39,958 nt of DNA from Bacteriovoracaceae bacterium (lineage in GTDB: Bacteria; Bdellovibrionota; Bacteriovoracia; Bacteriovoracales; Bacteriovoracaceae), in NCBI GenBank assembly GCA_947461175.1, contig CANHIY010000012.1:1-39958 (forward strand), given 5' to 3'. Below, in pieces: positions 1 to 6,607 of this stretch. Position numbers and translations under genes: made by a program. How positions within the stretch are numbered: the stretch's first letter is position 1; the number at the start of each line of letters is the position of its first letter. The notes under the pieces were generated by a model. It saw only the letters and a program-made list of their open reading frames with translations. It was not told where the DNA came from and made no database searches.

Positions 1-363
1 GCTAATGCTCAGGCAATAAATGCAGCTGCCTATGCAGCTGCCGTAAACTCGGGATTAGATTCATCAGCTAATGGTTGTAACCAAACTACAGTAGCGGCAA
101 CAGCAGGCTCCACTACCGCTGGAGTTAGGTCCGCAAATAACGCTACTTGGTTTGCTGCAGGTAAAGGAACAGGTGGTCAGATCGCATCTACTACTGGTTG
201 GATGGCTACTCAAGGTCTAGGTTCTCAAGCAGATTCAAGTTCTATGGTGTTCACAATTTCTGCTGGTGGTGCAATAAGTGGAGATTTTACAACAGACGCA
301 ACTTCGTCTCTTCTTGATATCAACCATAATAAAGTTCTTAGAAACGTAAGAAATGGTTACTAA
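1..363 (+). CDS. Type IV pilin, 5'-truncated by window edge (pilin A1)
   Basis: Reading frame 1 is open from the first base to TAA at 361-363, giving the last 120 residues of a protein whose start lies left of the window. It is closely similar along its length to the C-terminal half of the intact pilin at 1829-2479: both share the SGLDS, NGCNQTT, AAGKGTGGQIAS and GAISGDFTT segments and end RNVRNGY. It is therefore the head of a type IV pilin globular domain, with one cysteine of the probable disulfide pair visible (NGCNQ). The N-terminal methylation motif is off the window, so identity rests on the paralogue. A strong terminator follows at once, so it is probably a single-gene transcript. It forms the left half of a tandem duplication with the pilin at 530. 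Confidence 0.88.
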   Translation, partial: ANAQAINAAAYAAAVNSGLDSSANGCNQTTVAATAGSTTAGVRSANNATWFAAGKGTGGQIASTTGWMATQGLGSQADSSSMVFTISAGGAISGDFTTDATSSLLDINHNKVLRNVRNGY

Positions 364-392
364 TCTATAATTTTCTCGTACAAAATTTTGAG

Positions 393-421
393 GGGGCAGA
401 TGTTATCTGCCCCTTTTTTTT
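393..421 (+). terminator. Rho-independent terminator of pilin A1
   Basis: A perfect 9-bp stem GGGGCAGAT / ATCTGCCCC (393-401 and 405-413) has a GTT loop and is followed by eight T. It starts 30 bases after the pilin A1 stop codon. Confidence 0.93.
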
Positions 422-504
422 AATATTGAGTTATATATCATTTTTTTATAACTTACTTTTGAGTTTGAAATAGTTTTCATTTTATGATCATTTCTTTCTG
501 GATC

Positions 505-513
505 TGATATAAT
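505..513 (+). promoter_or_regulatory. Extended -10 promoter of pilin B
   Basis: TGATATAAT is a perfect TGnTATAAT extended -10 box ending 16 bases before the ATG at 530. No good -35 hexamer stands 16-18 bases upstream, as is usual for extended -10 promoters. The predicted start near 520 would leave a very short leader holding little beyond the AAGAGG ribosome-binding site. No sigma-54 (GG-N10-GC) element was seen here, although Myxococcus pilA is sigma-54 dependent. Confidence 0.5.
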
Positions 514-529
514 AACTGTAAGAGGTTTT

Positions 530-1165
530 ATGGATTCGACTGATTCAAAAAATAGAAATCAAGCTGGATTTACACTCGTTGAACTTATGGTTGTGGTAGC
601 AATTGTTGGTTTGTTGTCATCTGTAGCCATTCCTAATTTTAAAAAATATCAATCTCGTTCAAAGATTTCTGAGGCAAAGCTTCAGTTGTCTGCAGCATAC
701 ACAGCAGAGCAATCATTTTTTTCTGATTATAATTTCTATCATAATTGTTTCCCCTACATGGGATTTGACCCCGGGCCAGAAGTGTCAAATCGTTATTACG
801 CGATTGGAATTTCACAATCACCCACGCTCTCTTCAACCGTTTACAATAGTTCAGTTAATTCTGGTCTTGATACTATTGCTTGCCCTCGGCCTAATTCTCC
901 ATTAAAGGGTTCTACCAGTTCTGGAGTTAATTCTGTTAGTAATGCTACTTGGTTTCCTGCTGGTAAAGGAGTTGGATCACAAATAGCTGATGCCAGTGGG
1001 TACGTGGGAGGCAGTGGTATCGGCAACCAAGATAGCAGTGCAGAGATGGTGTTTACCATAGTGGCAGGAGGAGTTATTAGTGGCGATTTCACCACTGCTA
1101 CAACTTCGTCTAGGCTTCAGATTACCCAAGATAAGCTTTTACTAAATACTCGTACAGGCTATTAG
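530..1165 (+). CDS. Type IV major-type prepilin (pilin B)
   Basis: This 211-residue prepilin has a short hydrophilic leader ending in Gly13. The class III cleavage and N-methylation motif G|FTLVELMVVVAIVGLLSS follows, with the invariant Glu at mature position 5, and then the long hydrophobic N-terminal helix continuing into IPNFKKYQSRSK. PilD (5748) should cut after Gly13 and methylate Phe1. The globular domain carries two cysteines (in YHNC and IACP) that probably form the pilin disulfide, and it ends NTRTGY. AAGAGG lies four bases before the ATG. It is clearly paralogous to the pilins at 1 and 1829 but differs in the middle of the head domain. Its closest relative is the decayed copy at 2608. 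Whether it is the main pilus subunit or a minor pilin cannot be told from sequence alone. Confidence 0.93.
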   Translation: MDSTDSKNRNQAGFTLVELMVVVAIVGLLSSVAIPNFKKYQSRSKISEAKLQLSAAYTAEQSFFSDYNFYHNCFPYMGFDPGPEVSNRYYAIGISQSPTLSSTVYNSSVNSGLDTIACPRPNSPLKGSTSSGVNSVSNATWFPAGKGVGSQIADASGYVGGSGIGNQDSSAEMVFTIVAGGVISGDFTTATTSSRLQITQDKLLLNTRTGY

Positions 1166-1417
1166 TGTTTTGTTAGAGCTCTTTTTCTGTGAGGGATAAA
1201 TTTCAAGGCTGATTCAAATTTTCCATAATAAGCAGGTATTTTGTTCTTTTTAAATCATTCTTGGTGTGCTGCATATATTGATTCTTGAGGCACTCTAAAT
1301 CCATTTCGGCTTTAAGGGCATGCATGTCACCAAGAAGTCTTTTTTAAAGTTTTTCATCTTTTGTTGTTTGAAAATTATGAGGGATCAGTAGAAAAACTTC
1401 CTTAAGAGCCATTCCTA
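1163..1417 (-). pseudogene. Remnant of the 3' end of the TPR gene (second copy of 3246-3502)
   Basis: On the minus strand this stretch translates to a decayed copy of the last ~85 residues of the TPR protein at 3246-4052. Matching pieces include LKEVF, TTKDEKL, RLLGDM, ALKAEMDLECL and KNDL. It has an in-frame TAA directly after DEKL, and a one-base deletion corresponding to the intact protein's FINGKFES segment. No upstream part of the gene is present beyond about 1417. It sits directly behind the pilin B stop codon, exactly as the intact gene sits behind the pilin B' pseudogene. It is therefore a by-product of the tandem duplication and is not expected to make a protein. Confidence 0.85.
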
Positions 1418-1744
1418 GCATTGATCAATTAACAGGGCTTATAACGTTCAACGTTTAGCAAAACTGCTTAATCTGAAATCCTGCTTAATGGCGCTCTAGA
1501 GTCCCGAGAGTAAAAATATGCCGGAGGCTTTAGTGAATAGGATGGAGCGGGGTTACTTTTATGTGAATGATTGCCAAACAGAAGAGTGTAAAGAGAATGC
1601 TCAGTAATTGATTTGAGGATTAACTTAGATTGATTCCCATTAAACCCTTGGCATGAAAAACCAAAGTATAGTAATATTAATTAAATTTAATAACGGATGG
1701 ATCTATATGAAGTCTAGAATATATAACTCTAAGGCTCTAAATTT
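1418..1744. other. Intergenic stretch without a recognisable gene
   Basis: This runs from the end of the TPR remnant to the leader of pilin A2. The only open frame of note is a 29-codon one at 1518-1607 (starting MPEALVNRM, ending KENAQ). It has no clear ribosome-binding site, and I do not recognise it. It could be a gene fragment left at the duplication junction or chance. The right end is very AT-rich and holds candidate promoter elements for pilin A2. I see no RNA gene or mobile-element signature. Confidence 0.5.
1648..1677 (+). promoter_or_regulatory. Candidate promoter for pilin A2
   Basis: TTGGCA (1648-1653) and TAATAT (1672-1677) are separated by 18 bases. The start would lie about 145 bases upstream of the pilin A2 ATG, giving an unusually long leader. 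The TTGGCATG portion also resembles the -24 half of a sigma-54 promoter, but the matching -12 GC is missing, so sigma-70 is the better reading. A second -10-like TATAAG at 1760-1765 has no good -35. Confidence 0.35.
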
Positions 1745-1769
1745 CTTTCTTATTCTTAATATAAGAAAG
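1745..1769 (+). repeat. 9-bp inverted repeat in the pilin A2 leader
   Basis: CTTTCTTAT (1745-1753) and ATAAGAAAG (1761-1769) are perfect inverted repeats around a 7-base spacer. They lie 60 bases before the preferred pilin start and overlap a -10-like TATAAG. This could be an operator or an RNA hairpin in the leader. It is not followed by a T-run, so it is not a terminator. Confidence 0.45.
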
Positions 1770-1828
1770 TCATGAAGGTCTTATTAACCTCCGGATCTCT
1801 TAATGATTCGGAAAAAAAGGGAGTCGTT

Positions 1829-2479
1829 ATGAAGTCTTTTTTAAAGCTGCTACGGCGACAATCAGGTTTCACGTTGGTCGAGTTAATGGTTGTGGTTGCT
1901 ATCATCGGTCTCTTGTCCGCGGTGGCCATTCCAAATTTCAAAAAGTATCAAGCTAAATCTAAGATCTCTGAAGCAAAACTTCAGCTCTCTGCTGCCTACA
2001 CAGCTGAGCAGTCTTTCTTCTCTGATTTCAATATGTATCACGCCTGTCTTCCTTACATGGGATTTGATCCAGGTCCAGAGTTTCCTAATCGTTATTATGC
2101 AGTTGGTTTTGGCACAACAACTACTGTACTAAATTCTTCTGCTTATGCAGCTGCTGTTAACTCGGGTTTAGATTCAACAGCTAACGGATGTAATCAAACT
2201 ACGATAGCCAATGTTAACGGCTCAAGTTCGGTTGGTGTAAGGTCGGCGAATAACGCTACTTTCTTTGCAGCTGGCAAGGGCACTGGTGGTCAAATAGCTT
2301 CTACCAATACTGACTGGAACGCTGGAGCTGGATTAGGATCCCAAGCTGATTCTAGTTCTATGACATTTACAATTGCAGCTGGTGGAGCAATTAGTGGTGA
2401 TTTTACAACGGGAGCAACTTCATCTCTTCTTCATATCAATCAAAACAAAGTTCTAAGAAATGTAAGAAACGGTTACTAG
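1829..2479 (+). CDS. Type IV major-type prepilin (pilin A2)
   Basis: I place the start at 1829. AAGGGAG stands a few bases upstream, and this gives a normal basic prepilin leader (MKSFLKLLRRQSG) before the cleavage site G|FTLVEL. An in-frame ATG at 1772 would add 19 residues and has a poorer ribosome-binding site. The mature protein has Glu5, the hydrophobic stalk, the shared segment SKISEAKLQLSAAYTAEQSFFSD, and two cysteines (YHAC, NGCNQ) that probably form a disulfide. It ends RNVRNGY. It is nearly the same in its C-terminal half as the truncated pilin at 1-363, its duplicate. It is followed by its own terminator, so each pilin appears to be transcribed alone. PilD at 5748 is the expected processing enzyme. 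Confidence 0.93.
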   Translation: MKSFLKLLRRQSGFTLVELMVVVAIIGLLSAVAIPNFKKYQAKSKISEAKLQLSAAYTAEQSFFSDFNMYHACLPYMGFDPGPEFPNRYYAVGFGTTTTVLNSSAYAAAVNSGLDSTANGCNQTTIANVNGSSSVGVRSANNATFFAAGKGTGGQIASTNTDWNAGAGLGSQADSSSMTFTIAAGGAISGDFTTGATSSLLHINQNKVLRNVRNGY

Positions 2480-2500
2480 TTTTCAGTTTTATTTATTAGG

Positions 2501-2539
2501 AGGGGCACTAGTGTGTCCCTATTCTTTCTTTTTTTATAA
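2501..2539 (+). terminator. Rho-independent terminator of pilin A2
   Basis: An 8-bp stem AGGGGCAC / GTGTCCCT (2501-2508, 2513-2520, with one G-T pair) has a TAGT loop and is followed by a T-rich tract. It sits 21 bases after the stop. It corresponds in position to the terminator at 393 in the other copy of the duplication. Confidence 0.8.
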
Positions 2540-2607
2540 ATTTTAAAATCTCGTAAATTTTTGGCTCCGATACTCTTAACCTACTTTGATAAAGCTATAG
2601 GAGTTTT

Positions 2608-3249
2608 ATGAATGTTTCACTTCTTAAAAGTATAGTCAGTTAGGATTCACACCTGTAGAACTCATGGTTGTTGTCCCGATTATTTGACTACTATTTTTCA
2701 TGGCAATTCCTAAATTTAAAAAATAATCAATCTTCATGAAAAATTCCAGAGACAAAACTTCAATCGTCTGCTGATTGTACTGCAGAGCAATCTTTTATTC
2801 TAATTTTAATTTTTACCAAAAATGTTTTCCTTACATAGGATTTGATTCAAGTTCTGAAATATCTAATAGGTAGTATTCTATCGGAATTGATCAAACAGCA
2901 ATGGTTGCCACTAATGCATATATTAGTGCATTGAACTCTGGATTGGACTCTTAATCTTCCGCATACCAAGTTAGTAATTCGTTGTTGAGAGGATCTACAA
3001 ATACTGGATTTAGATCATTGAGCCGTTAAACCTGGTTTTCCTACTGGAAAAAGAGTTGGGGCAGTAAATGTAGATTCTGTGGGGTTTGTAGGTGAAAATA
3101 GCTTGGGGTATAATGGCATTACTTCTGCAATTATTTTTAAATTGTAGCGAGTAGTGTAATAACTGGGGATTTTACCGTTGAAACTACTTCATCAATACTT
3201 GAAATTAATCAAGATAAACTTCCTTTTTAATACTCATACGGGATATTAA
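2608..3249 (+). pseudogene. Decayed type IV pilin (pilin B')
   Basis: AGGAG and an ATG are still in place at 2608, but the frame meets TAG after 11 codons. Read across frames, the pilin pattern is obvious: GFT(P)VELMVVV, then stops within the hydrophobic helix, AIPKFKK, TAEQS, a YMGFDPGP-like segment and an ending that matches NTRTGY of the pilin at 530. There are several frameshifts and in-frame TGA, TAA and TAG codons spread over the whole length, so this is old decay and not a single sequencing error. The leucine in FTLVEL has become proline. Its stop codon overlaps that of the convergent TPR gene by two bases. It cannot make a pilin. Whether it serves as a recombination donor is unknown. 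Confidence 0.92.
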
Positions 3250-4052
3250 TGCTTTGTTCGATCTTTTATTCTGTAAGGGATAAATTTCAAGGCTGATTCA
3301 AATTTACCATTAATAAACCGGTAGTTTGTTCCATTTAAATCATTCTTAGAACAATTAAGAGATTCGCTATTGAGGCACTCTAAATCCAATTCGGCCTTAA
3401 GAGCATACATATCTCCATGGAGTCTCTTTTTAAGTTTTTCATCTTTTGTTGCTTGATAATTATGAAGGACCAATTGAAAAACTTCCTTAAGATCCATTCC
3501 TAAAGAAGCTTTGAGTTTATTGATGATCGACTTTACATAAACCGGAGCTTTGGGATGATTAGAAATTTTTTCAAGATAGCTTAACCCTTTTTTATAGTCT
3601 CCCTTCTCAAAATAATTCATAAATCCAGCATTGTAATTAAGAGAGTAGTCATCTGGATAATAGGTTACCCCTTTCTCATAAATAACATTTGCTCCCTCAA
3701 GATCATCTTTTATGATGGCAAGAAATTGCCCGCCATAAAGATAGTTTTCATAAAATTTAGGGTCAAGGATTGAGATCGTATTAAATCTTAAGAAGAGCCA
3801 GTTGTTTAAATCTTTCGCTTTGTAGTGATCATTGTCTGACTCGATGAGAGTTTGAACCCAGATTAAATCAGTTAGGAGGCGTTTGTTTCCAGCACTAAAA
3901 AAAATAAGTAAGTTCTTATCAAAATTTATAGCCGTGTCTTGCTTACTTAAGTTCAGATCTGGTTTTTTTAATTGAGAGTTTATTAGCCCAGCTAATAAAA
4001 GAAAGAATAAACCTATGAGGTACATTGGTTGCATTAATTTAATTAAGTTCAT
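3246..4052 (-). CDS. Membrane-anchored TPR-like protein in the pilus cluster
   Basis: This is a 268-residue protein with one N-terminal hydrophobic segment (about residues 10-25: MYLIGLFFLLLAGLI), probably an uncleaved anchor, followed by helical repeat sequence of TPR type (around residues 85-190). No catalytic motif is visible. It lies between the pilins and pilH, the place that pilG holds in the Myxococcus cluster, but on the opposite strand. I see no basis in sequence to call it PilG. Its start codon is only 11 bases from the start codon of pilH, and no ribosome-binding site is visible before it. Its 3' end was duplicated with the pilins (remnant at 1163-1417). A role in pilus biogenesis is inferred from position only. 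Confidence 0.85.
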   Translation of the reverse strand: MNLIKLMQPMYLIGLFFLLLAGLINSQLKKPDLNLSKQDTAINFDKNLLIFFSAGNKRLLTDLIWVQTLIESDNDHYKAKDLNNWLFLRFNTISILDPKFYENYLYGGQFLAIIKDDLEGANVIYEKGVTYYPDDYSLNYNAGFMNYFEKGDYKKGLSYLEKISNHPKAPVYVKSIINKLKASLGMDLKEVFQLVLHNYQATKDEKLKKRLHGDMYALKAELDLECLNSESLNCSKNDLNGTNYRFINGKFESALKFIPYRIKDRTKH

Positions 4053-4063
4053 AGAATTATATT

Positions 4064-4978
4064 ATGATTCATTTTAATAAAGTAACCAAGGTCTTCAAAA
4101 CTGATATTTTTACTCCACCTTTTTGTGCTTTAGATGGAGTAGATTTTACCGTTCCAGAAGGATCCATGGTGGGATTTTTGGGGGCAAATGGGGCAGGTAA
4201 AACAACGTCACTCAAAATCATCATGGATTTTATCCGTCCTAGTTCAGGTAATGTGATTTTTGATAAATCTCTTGGTTCAAGTAAACTTGAAATTTTTAAA
4301 AATATTGGTTTTTTACCTGAGAGACCCTACTTTTATCCTAATCTAACTGGCGAAGAGTTCATTCATTTCATGGGTAAATTATCAGAGGTACCTAGCAGTC
4401 AAATTAAACATGAAATTTCCGTTTGGGCGCCTAAGTTTAAAATTGATTATGCCCTAAAAAGAGAACTTAAGACTTACTCAAAAGGCATGCTACAAAGAGT
4501 GGGATTCCTTGCTACTATTCTTCACCATCCAAAACTTGTCATCTTAGATGAACCTATTTCTGGACTTGATCCTATCGGGAGAAAAGAACTTAAGGATGTA
4601 ATTGTTGAAATACAAAGAGAAGGTAAAACTATCTTTTTTAGTAGTCACATTGTACCAGATGTTGAAGAAATCTGTGACAGGGTTATTTTCTTAAAAGAGG
4701 GAAAACTTATCTATGATGGACCGGTGAATACTTTACTTTCAACAAATATTGGGCAGGATTTTTTGTTCGTTCTTGGAGATACAGAATTAAAAGATTTTTC
4801 TACTCCTTTTAAGCAAAAAGTTAAGCTTCCGGATAATTTTTCAAAATATGTTGTAGCCGCACAGGATAAGGATAAATTTTTAAATGAGGCGATTCAAAAA
4901 AACGCCAATATCATAAGCATAGACAGTGTTAGGCCGAGTTTGGAAGAAATTTTTTATCATACGCAGGTATCAAAGTGA
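4064..4978 (+). CDS. pilH: ABC transporter ATP-binding protein, PilH-like
   Basis: This 304-residue ABC ATPase has Walker A GANGAGKTT at 40-48, the signature variant YSKGMLQR at 138-145, Walker B with catalytic Glu VILDEP at 159-164, and a switch histidine in SSHIVPD. The sub-family signature and the C-terminal extension are typical of type-2 exporters of the CcmA/NatA kind. With the permease that overlaps its end it forms a complete two-gene ABC system. Its position between pilA and pilD matches Myxococcus pilH, which is needed for pilus assembly. The symbol rests on that synteny. The N-terminus fits the ABC fold from the first residue, so the start is probably right even though no ribosome-binding site is seen and the divergent gene begins 11 bases away. 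Confidence 0.85.
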   Translation: MIHFNKVTKVFKTDIFTPPFCALDGVDFTVPEGSMVGFLGANGAGKTTSLKIIMDFIRPSSGNVIFDKSLGSSKLEIFKNIGFLPERPYFYPNLTGEEFIHFMGKLSEVPSSQIKHEISVWAPKFKIDYALKRELKTYSKGMLQRVGFLATILHHPKLVILDEPISGLDPIGRKELKDVIVEIQREGKTIFFSSHIVPDVEEICDRVIFLKEGKLIYDGPVNTLLSTNIGQDFLFVLGDTELKDFSTPFKQKVKLPDNFSKYVVAAQDKDKFLNEAIQKNANIISIDSVRPSLEEIFYHTQVSK

Positions 4979-5748
4979 ATACGAATAAATCGCTGGTAGT
5001 TGCTCTTTATACTTTTAAAGAAATTTTAAAAAGTAAGATTCTTTTAAATGTCTTTTTTGTGGGACTAGGTCTCATGATCGTCACTTATGTGGCAACAGAA
5101 TTTACCTATGGTGTACCAGAAAGAGTGGCGGTAGATTTTGGTCTTGGAATGTTATCCCTTTCCTCGATCGCCATTTCTTTATTTCTTGGCGTGGGTTTAT
5201 TGTCCAAAGAGATTGAATCCCGCACGGTCTACATGATTATTTCACGACCCATCCATAGGTACTCATTTATTATTGGTAAAATTCTCGGTCTTATGGGGAT
5301 ACAGCTTGTTAACCTTGTTGTCCTTAGTGGGATGATCCTTTCTGCTAGCTATCTGTTGGGAGGAGAGGTCAACAGCCTTCTGATCTGGACGGTGGGCTTT
5401 ATCTTTCTTGAATCCCTACTGCTTCTTTTGGTTGTTTCGTTTGTGTCACTTCTCGCCAATAATGTTCTCACTGTTTTATTTTCTTTAGTCATCCTTTTGC
5501 TAGGGCACTCTATTAAGGAAACCCAAAACAGTTTGTTTGTACAAAAAAATCCCCTTTTAAATGGATTATTAGAAATCTACCACTTCGTTCTCCCTGCTTT
5601 TTATAAATTAAATTTAAAGGATTTTGTGATTTATGAAAAATCACTTCCCTTGTCTTATCTGGGGAACTCCTTAATCTATGGTGTGGTATATTCTACAGCA
5701 CTACTGTTTTTAATTATTGCTGTCTTTAATAGAAAAAACCTCGACTGA
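4975..5748 (+). CDS. pilI: ABC transporter permease, PilI-like
   Basis: A 257-residue integral membrane protein with about six hydrophobic segments (near residues 25-45, 55-75, 105-125, 135-160, 165-180 and 230-250), as in ABC-2 type permeases. It starts with GTG at 4975, overlapping the pilH stop by four bases, so translation is coupled. Its own TGA overlaps the pilD ATG. The stretch SKEIESRTVYMIISRPIHR in the first cytoplasmic loop is the usual coupling-helix signature of these permeases. The gene order equals pilH-pilI-pilD of Myxococcus xanthus. The transported substrate is unknown in that organism too, so only a role in pilus biogenesis is suggested. Confidence 0.82.
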   Translation: MNTNKSLVVALYTFKEILKSKILLNVFFVGLGLMIVTYVATEFTYGVPERVAVDFGLGMLSLSSIAISLFLGVGLLSKEIESRTVYMIISRPIHRYSFIIGKILGLMGIQLVNLVVLSGMILSASYLLGGEVNSLLIWTVGFIFLESLLLLLVVSFVSLLANNVLTVLFSLVILLLGHSIKETQNSLFVQKNPLLNGLLEIYHFVLPAFYKLNLKDFVIYEKSLPLSYLGNSLIYGVVYSTALLFLIIAVFNRKNLD

Positions 5749-6518
5749 TGGAATTATTTTTGGGCATTTATTTCTTTATTTTTGGGCTACTCATTGGAAG
5801 TTTTTTAAATGTTGTCATTTTAAGACTACCTTTGAAAAAAGATCTTATTCATAAAAGGTCTGGGTGCCCACACTGTGGAACCCAGTTAAAATGGTTTCAT
5901 AATTTACCTGTTTTGAGTTTTATATTTCTAAGGGGAAAATGTGCTTTTTGTGGTGAAAAGATTTCATTGAGGTACCCTGTGGTAGAAATGCTGACCGGTT
6001 TAGTTGCATTTTGGTTAGCCCCTAGTGAAATAAGCACTTATCAATTAATACAATTCTTCTTTTATTTTTCAGTCGCCTCCATTTTTATTTGTCACTTTAT
6101 GATAGATCTTGATCATCACCTATTACTTGATAACCTTAATCTCATTCTTTTAATTATTGTTCTATCCTATGCCATTTATTTTTTATCTTTATCCTATTGG
6201 GTCACCGGAGGGATGTTAGGTTTTTGTCTGCCACTTTTGGTGACATGGCTTTTTTATAAGCTTAGGGGGCAAATTGGCTTGGGAGGAGGAGATATAAAGC
6301 TTTATGGAATTCTTGGTATCTTCCTTGGTCCTATGGGTATTATTTTTACGATATTCATGAGTTGCTTAGTCGGATCAATATGGGGGTTAACGATGATAGC
6401 TCTCAACAAGATGACTAAAGATAGACCCATGGCCTTCGGACCGGCCATCCTTGTTGTGGCCGCCTTTCAAATATTTTTTCCCTCCTATGCTCTGATTGTT
6501 CAGTCCTGGTTCTTCTGA
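5748..6518 (+). CDS. pilD: Prepilin peptidase / N-methyltransferase (PilD)
   Basis: A 256-residue polytopic inner-membrane aspartic protease. The N-terminal part has GSFLNVVILRLP, then two CxxC pairs (40-43 and 65-68), the zinc site of bifunctional prepilin peptidases. The two conserved acidic motifs follow: the Asp cluster at 120-128 (IDLDHHLLLD) and GGGD with Asp182. Thus both the peptidase and methylase parts look intact. It should cut the G|F sites of the pilins at 530 and 1829 and methylate the new N-terminal Phe. The start overlaps the pilI stop as TGATG. A promoter for pilM follows in the gap after it, so pilHID and pilMNOPQ may be partly separate units. Confidence 0.95.
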   Translation: MELFLGIYFFIFGLLIGSFLNVVILRLPLKKDLIHKRSGCPHCGTQLKWFHNLPVLSFIFLRGKCAFCGEKISLRYPVVEMLTGLVAFWLAPSEISTYQLIQFFFYFSVASIFICHFMIDLDHHLLLDNLNLILLIIVLSYAIYFLSLSYWVTGGMLGFCLPLLVTWLFYKLRGQIGLGGGDIKLYGILGIFLGPMGIIFTIFMSCLVGSIWGLTMIALNKMTKDRPMAFGPAILVVAAFQIFFPSYALIVQSWFF

Positions 6519-6538
6519 TGGCATGAAGCACTAAATCC

Positions 6539-6568
6539 TTGTTAACTCATGGGCAATTTGCCTATAAT
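6539..6568 (+). promoter_or_regulatory. Sigma-70-type promoter before pilM
   Basis: TTGTTA (6539-6544) and a perfect TATAAT (6563-6568) are separated by 18 bases. They lie in the 89-base gap between pilD and pilM, the largest gap in the cluster. The start would be about 33 bases before the TTG start codon of pilM. Confidence 0.65.
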
Positions 6569-6607
6569 GAAATAAGGTTCATCTAACTATCAAAGACAGG
6601 GAAGACT

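Larger units (their letters stand above)
1..3502. repeat. Tandem segmental duplication, period about 2.08-2.12 kb
   Basis: Two copies of the block [pilin A, pilin B, 3' end of a convergent TPR gene] follow each other. Corresponding points are pilin A stops 363 and 2479, pilin B starts 530 and 2608, pilin B stops 1165 and 3249, and the TPR homology ends 1417 and 3502. The offset is about 2080-2116 bp throughout. Copy 1 has an intact pilin B and a truncated, mutated TPR tail. Copy 2 has a decayed pilin B and an intact TPR gene. The left limit of the duplicated block is outside the window. Homology at the right end of copy 1 stops abruptly near 1417, which marks the duplication junction or a later deletion. 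Confidence 0.85.

Noticed and set aside
1518-1607. 29-codon frame between the pilins
   Set aside because: Too short, no ribosome-binding site and no recognised relative. Noted under the intergenic stretch only.
1648-1665. Sigma-54 promoter before pilin A2
   Set aside because: The -24-like TTGGCATG is present, but the required GC at -12 is not at the right distance.
1772-1828. Longer pilin A2 from ATG 1772
   Set aside because: ATG 1829 has a far better ribosome-binding site and yields a normal short prepilin leader.
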